10,754 bases of DNA, taken from positions 1 through 10,754 of the forward strand of contig JAAAIG010000316.1 of assembly GCA_015852425.1 (NCBI GenBank), written 5' to 3'. The notes under the pieces are model-generated. The model had not been told where the DNA came from and did not search any database. It saw only the letters and a program-made list of their open reading frames with translations. This document shows positions 1 to 7,587 of the stretch, piece after piece. A program made the position numbers and the translations under genes. Each line of letters opens with the position of its first letter. Position 1 is the stretch's first letter. Source of the DNA: Gryganskiella cystojenkinii. Its lineage: Eukaryota; Mortierellomycota; Mortierellomycetes; Mortierellales; Mortierellaceae.

Positions 1-1484
1 TCTAGCCCTCTCAGAATCTTCAAACGTCGCAACGTCTTGAGTCGATCCAGCCCCTTGGTCAACATGAGCTCGAGCGAGTGTTTGCGACTCTCGTGGTAAG
101 AGATCGCGTCCCAGTCTGTATTCAGTGAGATGTAATGACCTTGGGCGTTGTCGGTATCGATGCTGAGTTCCTCGAGTTTGGTCAGCTTTGAGATTCGTTC
201 AAATGCCATGTGTCTTGCTTCCTGAACTCGCGCTACTTCATCACCGAGGTTGAGGATAAACCCAAGAGCCAGCTTCTTGAGACCCGTACAGGCCCAAGGT
301 CTTGGATCCTCGAAAAAGTTTGACGATTTGACATAGTTCGCCTTGAGAACCTCGAGCGTAGCGACCGAACAGAGAGCGTCTTGGACCATGGCTCCGGTTA
401 TCATGGCGCAACCGCGAACATCTAGTTCCTTAAGCGTAGACATGTACCGGGGGATATCGTTCTTCATAAAGTTCCAACAGGTAATATCGAAATTGGTCTT
501 TGGTAAAGCAACCTTGGTCAGGGCCGTCATGCCTTGCAAGATTGTCTTGAGTTCCTGGTTCTTGAAATCCTTGCCTTCGGGGAGATGGATGCGCTCGAGT
601 TTCGGGAACTGGATTCCAGATGCGATTGCCTTGGCCAGATGCGTGATCGCGCCCTGATTCTTCTTGACTAGACTGCCGACTGTCCAGCTGAGCGTCACCA
701 ACTCGGGACATTTCTTGATAAAAAATGCCTGCAGTTCGCACAGAGTCTGATCACCCTTGGGTGTCTTAATGGTGAGGTACTGAAGCGATGTGGGTTTCGT
801 CATCTTCTCCTGAAGTGTGGTCATCATCTTGTTGACATCAAAGGATTTGGACCTTCCGGCATAAAACCAGGGTCCACCAAGGGTGACATCTTTCAGCTGA
901 GGATGAGTCCAAAGAGAATCGTGCTTGTTGATAAAGATATCGGGCGATTCGAGGACGAAATTCTTGATGTCGATCGTTTCGAGTTTTTTGCACTTTGAGA
1001 GCGCGTCGAGGACCTTGGCCGAGTTACAGTGATCGCTTACAAATGTCTTCAAGGTCGCCTTGTGTCGAAGTATGAAAGCAGCAAGACAGTTGTTGGTGAT
1101 CTTGGCATTGTTCTGTTCTTGCATGACATCGAGTAACTCGAGGTTGGGAAGAGTCAAAGGATCCTTGCGATGCGGGTCCAGGAGAACGTGTTCAATCTCA
1201 CAATAGAATTCTCGGACGAGGTGCGCGTGACTGGTGAGACTGGAAAGGGGTGGGACCCGGTGCCAAACACTGGCGTTGATGTCGTTCCAGAGTCCTTGAA
1301 TAAGAGTTTGATGCCAGACCTTGTTGACGCGCAGGCATGTTATGCGTTGTCCCTCGCTGAGGAATTCGCCAACGACCTTGATGATTTCAGGAACAGCAAG
1401 AGGATGAGAATGAAGAACGTGATGCTGATTGTGTTGAATGGAATGGCTGTGACCCTTGCGTTGTTTTGGGAGTGGCGTCGCCAT
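1..1484 (-). CDS. F-box/LRR protein, 3' end cut by window edge
   Basis: Probable SCF ubiquitin-ligase substrate receptor. The frame is open for 494 codons from an ATG at 1484 to the left edge with no stop, so the C-terminus lies outside. I read it codon by codon; it starts MATPLPKQRKGHSH, in the same style as the neighbour at 1657-3375 (MATPDPKRHKG). The start has the context AACCATGG. Residues 12-27 are His-rich, and the F-box follows at about 28-70 (HPLAVPEII ... CLRVNKVWHQ). The rest is LRR-like with many L-x-x-L-x-L segments, including the family block PRYMSTLKELDVRGC, TGAMVQDALCS and EDPRPWACTGLKKL. It is a close paralog of the 1657-3375 gene along its whole visible length, which predicts about 75-80 missing residues. 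No intron is needed. The substrate is unknown. Confidence 0.82.
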   Translation of the reverse strand, partial: MATPLPKQRKGHSHSIQHNQHHVLHSHPLAVPEIIKVVGEFLSEGQRITCLRVNKVWHQTLIQGLWNDINASVWHRVPPLSSLTSHAHLVREFYCEIEHVLLDPHRKDPLTLPNLELLDVMQEQNNAKITNNCLAAFILRHKATLKTFVSDHCNSAKVLDALSKCKKLETIDIKNFVLESPDIFINKHDSLWTHPQLKDVTLGGPWFYAGRSKSFDVNKMMTTLQEKMTKPTSLQYLTIKTPKGDQTLCELQAFFIKKCPELVTLSWTVGSLVKKNQGAITHLAKAIASGIQFPKLERIHLPEGKDFKNQELKTILQGMTALTKVALPKTNFDITCWNFMKNDIPRYMSTLKELDVRGCAMITGAMVQDALCSVATLEVLKANYVKSSNFFEDPRPWACTGLKKLALGFILNLGDEVARVQEARHMAFERISKLTKLEELSIDTDNAQGHYISLNTDWDAISYHESRKHSLELMLTKGLDRLKTLRRLKILRGL

Positions 1485-1560
1485 GGTTGAGTGTGTTACT
1501 GAGGTAGTAAATGGCGTGTTGGAATGAAAGGAAAAGTAATGATTTGTTTCGCGGCAGAGA

Positions 1561-1581
1561 CAACAACAACAGCAACAACAA
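1561..1581. repeat. Short CAA-rich repeat
   Basis: CAACAACAACAGCAACAACA, in the 172-bp spacer between the 1-1484 and 1657-3375 genes, about 80-100 bp before the ATG at 1484. Simple-sequence leader; no function assigned. Confidence 0.6.
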
Positions 1582-1600
1582 AACGCCAAACGAAACAGTC

Positions 1601-1609
1601 CTTGCCACC
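1601..1609 (-). promoter_or_regulatory. PACE-like box upstream of the 1-1484 gene
   Basis: Minus-strand GGTGGCAAG, 117 bp before the ATG at 1484. It differs by one base from the yeast proteasome-associated control element GGTGGCAAA, and shares an 11-base core TTTGGTGGCAA with the 1657-3375 gene's upstream region at nearly the same distance. A regulatory role is inference. Confidence 0.3.
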
Positions 1610-1656
1610 AAAGTCACTTCATAAAAAATAGAGTTGTTATTTGTGCAGTCACAAAC

Positions 1657-3375
1657 CTACGAGATAGAACAGTTCTTCCGAAATTTGTGAGGTGGAATAA
1701 TTCCCGAGTCTTTCTTCTTGATGCCTCGTTTCCTCAATATCTCGCCGGCCTTGAAACTCGTCGGAAACTCCCTGGTCTCCTTCAACTCTGGCAAGTGTTC
1801 CACCATCCAATTGGTCTCGGCCTCCTCGAGCTCTGTCCCTTGGTAATCAAGCATGGAATCGCTCAGCCTCAACCCGCCCAGGATCCTTAAACTTCGGAGC
1901 GTCCCTAATTGCTCCAGACCTTGCGCCAATAGGAACTGGAGAACCGGCTGTGCTTCCTTCAACTGTAGGACCCCATCCCACTCTCCGTCTCTGTGCTTTG
2001 CCCAGAACGAATCGTTCCTGCCATAGTTGGAATACGAATCGACCCTGCCATAGTGGGAATCGAGGCTCAGTTCCTCGAGCTGAACGAGCTGTGAGATCCG
2101 TTCAAAGGTCATCCGGCCTGCCTTGCAGATTTGGGTCTCGTCATCACCGAGATCGAGAATAAACTCCAGGGTGAGTTTCTTGAGTCCAGTACAGACCCAC
2201 GGACGACGGTCGTTCTGGAAGTTCGAGGTTTTGATGTAATTTCCCCTGAACACCTCGAGCGTCGGGGCCGAACAAAGAACATTGTGAACCATAGCTCCCG
2301 TCGTAAACGCACAGCCTCCGAGATCGAGTTCCTTCAGAGAGGTCATGTACCGGGGAATTCCTCTTTTCATAAAGTCCCAACAGGCGACATCGAAACTGGT
2401 CTCGGGTAACGCGACATTGGTCAAGGACGGCAGGCCTCTCAAAACAACCGCGAGCTCTTGATTCCTAAAATTCTTGTCGCCCTCGACATGGATACTCTCG
2501 AGCTTCGGGAACTTGTAACCAAACTCGATCGCCTTGGCGAGATGGATGATGGCTCCAGTTTTGTTCTTCCGGACGAGACTACCGGGAGCCCAGCTAAGAG
2601 AAACCAACTCGGGGCAATTTTTGATGAGAAGTGCCTGCAACTCGTATACGGCGTGATCACCTTCGGGCGTGCGGATGGTCAGGTGTTGGATCTTTGCTTG
2701 TTTTTCGACCTTCTTCCTCACACCTAACAGTATTTTGTCGATATCCTTGCCAGTGTTAAACCAACACCCGCCTAGACTCAGGGTCTTCAGCTGGGACCAA
2801 AGCGTGGGATATCTATCGAAAAATATGTTGGGGCTACTGAGATGAAGGTGTTGGATCTGGACCTTTTCGATTTTTTTACACTTTGCGAGAGCATCGAGGA
2901 CAACGCCAGAGTTGACCTCATAACCAACAAAGGATTTTAAACTTTCTTGGTGCAGACGCAAAAAAGTAGCCATTTTTTTGCTGGTGTACGGTGTAGCTTC
3001 CGAGTAACCATTATAAAATTGCAGGTGTTCGAGGTTAGGGAGCATCCAGGACCCTGTTTGTTCCTCGAAGGCGTCGCATTCGATTGCGCAATGGAGTTCT
3101 CGGACGAGGTGACTGTGTTTCTTGATGGTGGCAACCGTTGGTTTGCATGGATAAATGTGGATTTCGAGGTTACTCCATTGGATTGGGAGAAGAGTTTGGT
3201 AAAAGCGTTTGTTGATCCGGAGGCACTTTGCCCGTTCTGAGCGATTGAGATATTGGCTAAGCACACGAATGACCTCGGGAATGGCGAGAGGATGGGAATG
3301 ATGAGCACGATGTTGTAGAGTCGAATGAACGGGAGGATTCAGGCCCTTGTGTCGCTTAGGGTCAGGAGTGGCCAT
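1657..3375 (-). CDS. F-box/LRR protein with C-terminal CaaX-like motif
   Basis: Intact 572-residue frame, probable SCF substrate receptor. Residues 1-28 are polar and His-rich. The F-box is at about 29-71 (HPLAIPEVIRVLSQYL ... CLRINKRFYQTL ... W), where Skp1 would bind. Residues 75-540 are irregular LRRs, with the family block at about 341-400 (PRYMTSLKELDLGGC, TGAMVHNVLCS, RRPWVCTGLKKL) and a late motif NWMVEHLPEL at 522-531. The tail from about 548 is basic (RKRGIKKK, KFRKN) and ends Cys-Ser-Ile-Ser, which fits a CaaX prenylation box. The start has an AACCATGG context like its sister at 1-1484, and the upstream region carries a poly(dA:dT) tract and a GGTGGCAAA box. F-box and LRR architecture is clear by eye; the membrane-targeting idea is inference, and the substrate is unknown. 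Confidence 0.86.
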   Translation of the reverse strand: MATPDPKRHKGLNPPVHSTLQHRAHHSHPLAIPEVIRVLSQYLNRSERAKCLRINKRFYQTLLPIQWSNLEIHIYPCKPTVATIKKHSHLVRELHCAIECDAFEEQTGSWMLPNLEHLQFYNGYSEATPYTSKKMATFLRLHQESLKSFVGYEVNSGVVLDALAKCKKIEKVQIQHLHLSSPNIFFDRYPTLWSQLKTLSLGGCWFNTGKDIDKILLGVRKKVEKQAKIQHLTIRTPEGDHAVYELQALLIKNCPELVSLSWAPGSLVRKNKTGAIIHLAKAIEFGYKFPKLESIHVEGDKNFRNQELAVVLRGLPSLTNVALPETSFDVACWDFMKRGIPRYMTSLKELDLGGCAFTTGAMVHNVLCSAPTLEVFRGNYIKTSNFQNDRRPWVCTGLKKLTLEFILDLGDDETQICKAGRMTFERISQLVQLEELSLDSHYGRVDSYSNYGRNDSFWAKHRDGEWDGVLQLKEAQPVLQFLLAQGLEQLGTLRSLRILGGLRLSDSMLDYQGTELEEAETNWMVEHLPELKETREFPTSFKAGEILRKRGIKKKDSGIIPPHKFRKNCSIS

Positions 3376-3409
3376 GGTTTGGGTTGAATGGAATGGAGCG
3401 GAATGAATG

Positions 3410-3447
3410 TTTTTTTTTTTTCTCCGAAAAAAAATAAATAAATAAAT
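3410..3447. promoter_or_regulatory. Poly(dA:dT) tract with AAAT repeats
   Basis: Twelve T, then CTCCG, then eight A and three TAAA units, located 35-72 bp before the ATG of the 1657-3375 gene. Such tracts commonly exclude nucleosomes in fungal promoters; the position fits the core promoter or 5' leader of this gene. The T and A runs could also pair as a short hairpin. Confidence 0.45.
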
Positions 3448-3480
3448 CGCCCAAGCATGCGATGCGAGTTGTGGCGTTAA

Positions 3481-3489
3481 TTTGCCACC
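3481..3489 (-). promoter_or_regulatory. PACE-like box upstream of the 1657-3375 gene
   Basis: Minus-strand GGTGGCAAA, 106 bp before the ATG at 3375, an exact match to the yeast PACE consensus. Its TTTGGTGGCAA core is repeated upstream of the sister gene. Rpn4, which binds PACE in yeast, is not known to me in Mucoromycota, so another factor or common descent of the two promoters may explain it. Confidence 0.35.
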
Positions 3490-3574
3490 AAAATTAAGCT
3501 TTTCAGACGGATATTAGGATTTAGAAGACTCAGCAATTGAGCAATTGACAGACAGGAAAAAGAGGAGGGGTTGT

Positions 3575-5155
3575 TTAATAAGATTTGTAGCATGTCCCCA
3601 AGATTTTGGTCAAAACAGAGTCCTCACCGATCCCAAGAATAGTCTCGATCTTGATCCAATGCTCTAATACCCATCGTGCTTCCGGCTCGCTCCATATCGA
3701 AACGTTATCAGGGACCGACAAGGACTTTAACCGTCCAAGGGTCCTCAGCTGATTCAATCCGGTCTCAAGTGTCAGCTCCAAAGGGTAGAGCGGAAGACCG
3801 TCACGGACATGAGGTGCAACATCAGCGTTTTCGTAGCACGCGATCGCGCCGCGTAGATCCAGGTATTCAAGTCTCTCCAGTCGTGCAACTTGGTTCAAAA
3901 ACGGTATCAATGAACCATCTTCCTCCGTCCGTAAAAGCATGATGGTCAGTTTCTTGAGACTGAGACAGACCCAGGAACGCGGGTCTTGTAATAGGCTGGT
4001 GTCCTTCATGTAGTCGACTTCAAGCTCGATCAGGCTCGTGACAGAGCAAAGGATATCCTGGGCGATCGCACCAGTCATTTGATCGCAAAAGCCTAGATTC
4101 AAGTGTGTCAATGTGCTCAGATACCGTGGGAGGCCCTTCAAGACAGTCCAACAATTCAGGTCAAAGTTTGTGCTGTTGACATTGAGTTCCTTCAGCTGGT
4201 GCTTGTGTTCGAGAACATGTTGGAGATCTTTGCTGGAAAACGTTGACATCGGGACCGCTAGCGACTCGAGGACAGTTGACTGAGGGTATCCGTTCCGGAG
4301 CGCGTTCGCCAACTCTGTCATCGGCTGGAAAGAGTCAGGCGAATCGCCATACTCGCTGCAGTCCCACGTCAACCGTACGAGCTCGGGACTCTTTGCGATC
4401 AAGAGCCATTGCACCTGGATCACGGACCAATCGCTGTTTGTAGCGAAAATTGTGAGGTCCTGGATCTTTGTCGGTGTCGCATTCTCTAGTTGAGGATAGA
4501 ACGCGGTGAGATCAAGGGATTTTTCATTGACGAGCTGGAATGATTCTTCTCCGAGGTAGAGGACTCGTATCCGAGACCATATGCTTTCATATAGGTTCAT
4601 CCATTGATCTGGAGACCGTAGGAAAAGATTGTCGATCCTTAATCGCTCTAGCTGTGGACCAAAGCCCTCCAGGGCCTCAACCAGGTTCGCACTCTCGATC
4701 GTCAGATCCTTGACGACCGATTGATGCCTCCTTAGGAACTGAGTTTGCCGAATTTCTTGTTCATCCTCAAAAGTTCGGACAACGGTCAACACTGACAAGT
4801 TTGGGAACGTGCATGATAAGTAATCCGGACCGCGGATTGAATCAGAGAGAGCGAGGTTCTTGACAAACGATGCGTGTGCCTGGATGGCAGTCGGTGTCGG
4901 CTCGATTCTCTTGTTTCCAATTATTTGAACAGTATGCCAGACAAAAGGAATAAAGGTCTGGTACCACTGTCGAGAGACTTGGACGCAAATGACGAGGGAA
5001 GGCTTGGTGAGGAACTGCGCCAACGAGAATAGAAGCTCCGGAATGACTAATGGATGGAGCTGTCCATGTCGGTCGCCATTTTGAGTTGTAGTGGGACAAC
5101 GTTGCTGATGTTTCTTTTCCTGCTTGCTCTTTTCCTGATTATTCTTTTCTGGCAT
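3575..5155 (-). CDS. F-box/LRR protein, substrate receptor type
   Basis: Intact 526-residue frame from an ATG at 5155 to a TAA at 3575-3577. Residues 1-32 are lysine- and glutamine-rich and probably disordered. The F-box is at about 33-75 (LHPLVIPELLFSLAQFL ... CVQVSRQWYQTFIPFVW). LRR-like segments follow, with the conserved SFVKNL element at 95-100 and the family block at about 343-402 (PRYLSTLTHLNLGFC, TGAIAQDILCS, DPRSWVCLSLKKL). Near the C-terminus is ARWVLEHW (about 493-500), shared with the other copies. By family logic it recruits an unknown target to an SCF E3 ligase. It is more distant from the two genes on its left than they are from each other. The eroded remnant at 5396-5835 is most like the C-terminal 148 residues of this protein. 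No signal peptide, membrane segment or intron is visible. Confidence 0.86.
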   Translation of the reverse strand: MPEKNNQEKSKQEKKHQQRCPTTTQNGDRHGQLHPLVIPELLFSLAQFLTKPSLVICVQVSRQWYQTFIPFVWHTVQIIGNKRIEPTPTAIQAHASFVKNLALSDSIRGPDYLSCTFPNLSVLTVVRTFEDEQEIRQTQFLRRHQSVVKDLTIESANLVEALEGFGPQLERLRIDNLFLRSPDQWMNLYESIWSRIRVLYLGEESFQLVNEKSLDLTAFYPQLENATPTKIQDLTIFATNSDWSVIQVQWLLIAKSPELVRLTWDCSEYGDSPDSFQPMTELANALRNGYPQSTVLESLAVPMSTFSSKDLQHVLEHKHQLKELNVNSTNFDLNCWTVLKGLPRYLSTLTHLNLGFCDQMTGAIAQDILCSVTSLIELEVDYMKDTSLLQDPRSWVCLSLKKLTIMLLRTEEDGSLIPFLNQVARLERLEYLDLRGAIACYENADVAPHVRDGLPLYPLELTLETGLNQLRTLGRLKSLSVPDNVSIWSEPEARWVLEHWIKIETILGIGEDSVLTKILGTCYKSY

Positions 5156-5395
5156 TGTGATCGTTGGAATGGTTGTTAGGAGCCGAATTGGATTGAACGA
5201 TGAGGATTCATTTTATTACTACATTAATACATTGTTGGTAATCAATCATTCGAAAGAAAGAGAAGAAAGAAACAAAAGGGCAGAAAGGGCATCTTCGTTG
5301 CACAGCCGTGGCAAAAATCAGAAAACAACAGCACAGCCATCGAATATTAAAAATGACAATTTTATCAGTCATCGCCGCGTTCCATTAACTGGCGA
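5156..5395. other. Upstream region of the 3575-5155 gene
   Basis: 240 bp between the start of the 3575-5155 gene and the eroded remnant. It is A/T-rich with purine runs near 5250-5290. It holds no credible coding frame. A PACE-like CGTGGCAAA is present at 5307-5315 on the plus strand, opposite in orientation to the other two boxes. Confidence 0.5.
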
Positions 5396-5835
5396 GAAAC
5401 GATGACATCTTTGGAGGTCTCATTGATATCCCTAATGTTGGCTCAATGCTCGCATATTCAATTAGCCTCTGCCTTGCCCCATTTCAAGTCCTCGCTAGAG
5501 ATCCATAATGACCTTAAACCACGAGGTGCTTTCAACTGATCGAGACCAGTCTCAAGCGACGGCGCAAATGGTTATTTTGCAAATAGTTCGGTGACAAAAG
5601 GGCTTGTATCAGCAGTTGACGTTGAAGAGATTTCCAAGGAGATCCAGTTCTTCGAGTCTTTCGAGTCGAAAAACCTGGTTCAGAAATAGTCAAGAGTCTG
5701 ACAAAAATACTGGGAGAATTACGATCTCCTCTCTCAACCTTGAGCACACGCTCTCCCACCCTTCGTTTTGCAGCACGTTCCAGGAACGCGGATTCTTTTC
5801 CTTACGAGTCATATTTATTACCTCGTATATTATAG
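5396..5835 (-). pseudogene. Eroded 3' remnant of an F-box/LRR gene
   Basis: No intact gene, but conceptual translation on the minus strand matches residues of about 379-520 of the 3575-5155 product, in order. NPRSW lies at about 5780-5794. FLNQVFRLERLEELDL lies at about 5639-5686, against FLNQVARLERLEYLDL in the intact gene. Then come ADTSPFVTELFAK, SLETGLDQL, and AEAN-stop-ICEH-stop-ANIRDI, against PEARWVLEHWIKIETI. At least one frameshift separates the FLNQV part from the SLETG part, and several in-frame stops are present, including TAA at 5572-5574 and TGA at 5458-5460 and 5443-5445. The length (about 440 bp) fits the homologous 444 bp. No F-box or N-terminal LRRs remain; the homology begins within a few bases of the stop of the adjacent 5830-7446 gene, so the junction is abrupt. 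Not expected to make a product. Confidence 0.75.
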
Positions 5836-7446
5836 CGCCAGGCAGTGGCTCATCAGAATACCTGCTTTCGACAAAATTCTCTTGGCTTCGTTATTGAGGG
5901 TTACCCCTTTAATCCACCTCAAACGGGGCCAATGCTCCATCACCCATCCCGCCTCGACCTCTGTCCACAGCGTATGCACGGCTTTGGGTGCCCAGAGACC
6001 TTTCAGTCGTCTCAAGGGCTTCAATCGGTCGAGATCATGCTCCAGTGTCCAAGCGAACGGAATAGTGTCGAATTCTGTGAAAAACCAGCTGAGATCAGAG
6101 TACCGACGCGTAAAGACTTCATTCTGATCCATCCTCAGTTCCTCCAGTTGTTCCAGAACCGCCAAACGAGAGATCATCTGTATTCCTGATCCTTCATTGT
6201 ACTGGAAAAAAGCGAGCTGCAGCCGGCGTAAGCCGAGACAGACCCAAGGTCGTGGATCCCTGAAAATATCGAATACCGCCAAGTAATCCGCAGCGAAGTC
6301 CTCCAGACCGGTCATCGAGCATAAAATATCCTGCACCATTCTACCCGTAACCTCGTTGCACAGTGAAAGATTGAGTTTCGTCAACTGGGACAAGTACTGG
6401 GGGAGATAGGATTTCAAAATCTTCCAGGATCCGCTATCAAACTCGGTACCAGGAAGACTGAGCTCTTGAAGAGTCTGAACAGTGGTCTTCAAGAGAGTCT
6501 CCAAGTCGCAGTTATTGAACAGGAGTCCAGAGAAGTTCAGACTCTCAAGGGGCGGGCATCGCCACCCGCATTTGATCATATCTGACAACAAGGTGATGGC
6601 CGAGGGGATAGTGAGACTGTCATTCGAGCCGTTCATCACCCAGGACAGGCTTCGAAGTTTTGGACTTTTCCTGATCACCATCAGAAACACAGCGACGATA
6701 CATGGTAGGAAGATTGAATTACAAAAATGGAGGGACTGGAAACTGGCAGGCCCAGTCTCTTTCATTAGATCCAGGATAGCCACGCACGTTTCTGTATGTG
6801 CATAGTATGATCCTCGGTAGCGAAGCCAAAGTAAACTCAGGCTTTTCAACTGTGACCAGAATGGACCGAGAATCAGTTGCCTCCACTGGTCGACAGAGTC
6901 CCATTCCAGATGGCCAGCCTTGAGTTCCAGAAGTTGAGTGCACTCCAAGGCGGTCTCGAGTGCAACGCCGGCCTTGTTGGAATTGAACTCGAGGTATTTG
7001 AGATTTGACTGGTGACGTCTGATAAAATTGGTCATGATTAAGCCTCGTTTGTTGTTTTGAAAGATGGTCAGGCTTGTCAGGTTGGGGAAGACAAGGCTAT
7101 ATAGGATCTGTCCACGGACTGCCCTGGAGAGCGTGTTGGGTGCTCCCACGATCTTGAGTTCTTGGACCAGGGACGAGTATTTGTCGAGAGATTATGCGTC
7201 GGGAGTTGGATTGCCCTCGCAAATAGAAACAGACGTCCAGACGAGAGGGTTGATGAGGTGATGCCACTGTTGGCAGACGCGTGTCGCGTTTGGTAATGAA
7301 CGTCGGTCGAGATAATTGAAAATGAGCAAGAGAATCTCGGGGATGTCGAGAGCAAAGTGTTCAGGAGGTTCTTGTTGTTGTGGCGGTGGGGGACGAGCTG
7401 ATGGCCGTCGTGAGTGTTGTGACTTTCTTTGGGATCGTCGTGGCAT
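5830..7446 (-). pseudogene. F-box/LRR gene interrupted by one in-frame TAA
   Basis: One frame covers 539 codons from ATG 7446 to TAA 5830-5832, broken only by TAA at 7192-7194 (codon 85). Before the break: basic and Pro/Gln-rich residues 1-29 (MPRRSQRKS, PPPPQQQEPP), then an F-box at about 30-76 (FALDIPEILLLIFNYL ... NPLVW). After it: SSLVQELKI, which lines up with SFVKNL and SALVRQL of the paralogs, and a full LRR region with TGRMVQDILCS, RDPRPWVCLGLRRL and GWVMEHW. Homology continues through the break with no frameshift, so the loss is either recent or an assembly or allelic difference. If translated, it would give an 84-residue F-box peptide; an LRR-only product could start at ATG 7033-7035. 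The C-terminus is Cys-Leu-Ala-Leu. I chose the 7446 start over ATG 7524 because the sequence between encodes only a CT/CA repeat leader and the copy at 10719 has the same start. Confidence 0.72.
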
Positions 7447-7458
7447 TTTAGGTGTGTT

Positions 7459-7500
7459 GTGTGTGTGTGTGAGAGAGAGAGAGAGAAGAGAGAAAAGAGA
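7459..7500. repeat. GT/GA microsatellite in the 5' leader
   Basis: (GT)6 at 7459-7470 followed by a GA-rich run to 7500, immediately upstream of the ATG at 7446; on the coding strand it reads as a CT block followed by CA repeats. CT-rich leaders are common near fungal transcription starts. It also accounts for the hydrophobic but spurious N-terminal extension if ATG 7524 were used. Confidence 0.8.
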
Positions 7501-7587
7501 AAAGTGGTAAAGAGTGGTAATCATCGTTGAAATGAGCAGCACAGCATTCAACAATCACGGCGTCCAAGCCTTTCCAACAAATATAGT

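Noticed and set aside
430..741. Short minus-strand frame inside the leftmost gene, and several others like it
   Set aside because: It lies in a different frame from the 494-codon F-box/LRR frame, which covers the whole stretch without a stop and has clear paralog homology.
1170..1490. Plus-strand frames of 60-120 codons opposite the F-box/LRR genes
   Set aside because: They are antisense shadows of GC-rich, leucine-rich coding sequence, show no family features, and do not recur at matching positions in the paralogs.
5443..5460. TGA read as tryptophan (alternative genetic code) in the remnant
   Set aside because: The same region also has TAA and a frameshift, and the intact genes use TGG at these positions, so decay explains it.
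5396..5835. Repeat-induced point mutation as the cause of the decay
   Set aside because: The TGG-to-TGA changes are not in the CpA context typical of that process, frameshifts are present, and the close sister genes show no C-to-T bias by eye.
7153..7230. A 78-nt GT...AG segment on the minus strand that would remove the TAA at 7192-7194 in frame, as an intron of the 5830-7446 gene
   Set aside because: The donor GTTTCT is a poor fungal donor, no clear branch site is visible, all paralogs are intronless here, and the segment contains the family-conserved SSLVQEL codons. RNA-seq would settle it.
7447..7524. N-terminal signal peptide or membrane anchor from ATG 7524 (hydrophobic Leu/Ser/Phe stretch)
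   Set aside because: It is the translation of a CT/CA microsatellite leader; the downstream ATG at 7446 has a good context and is the start shared with the copy at 10719.
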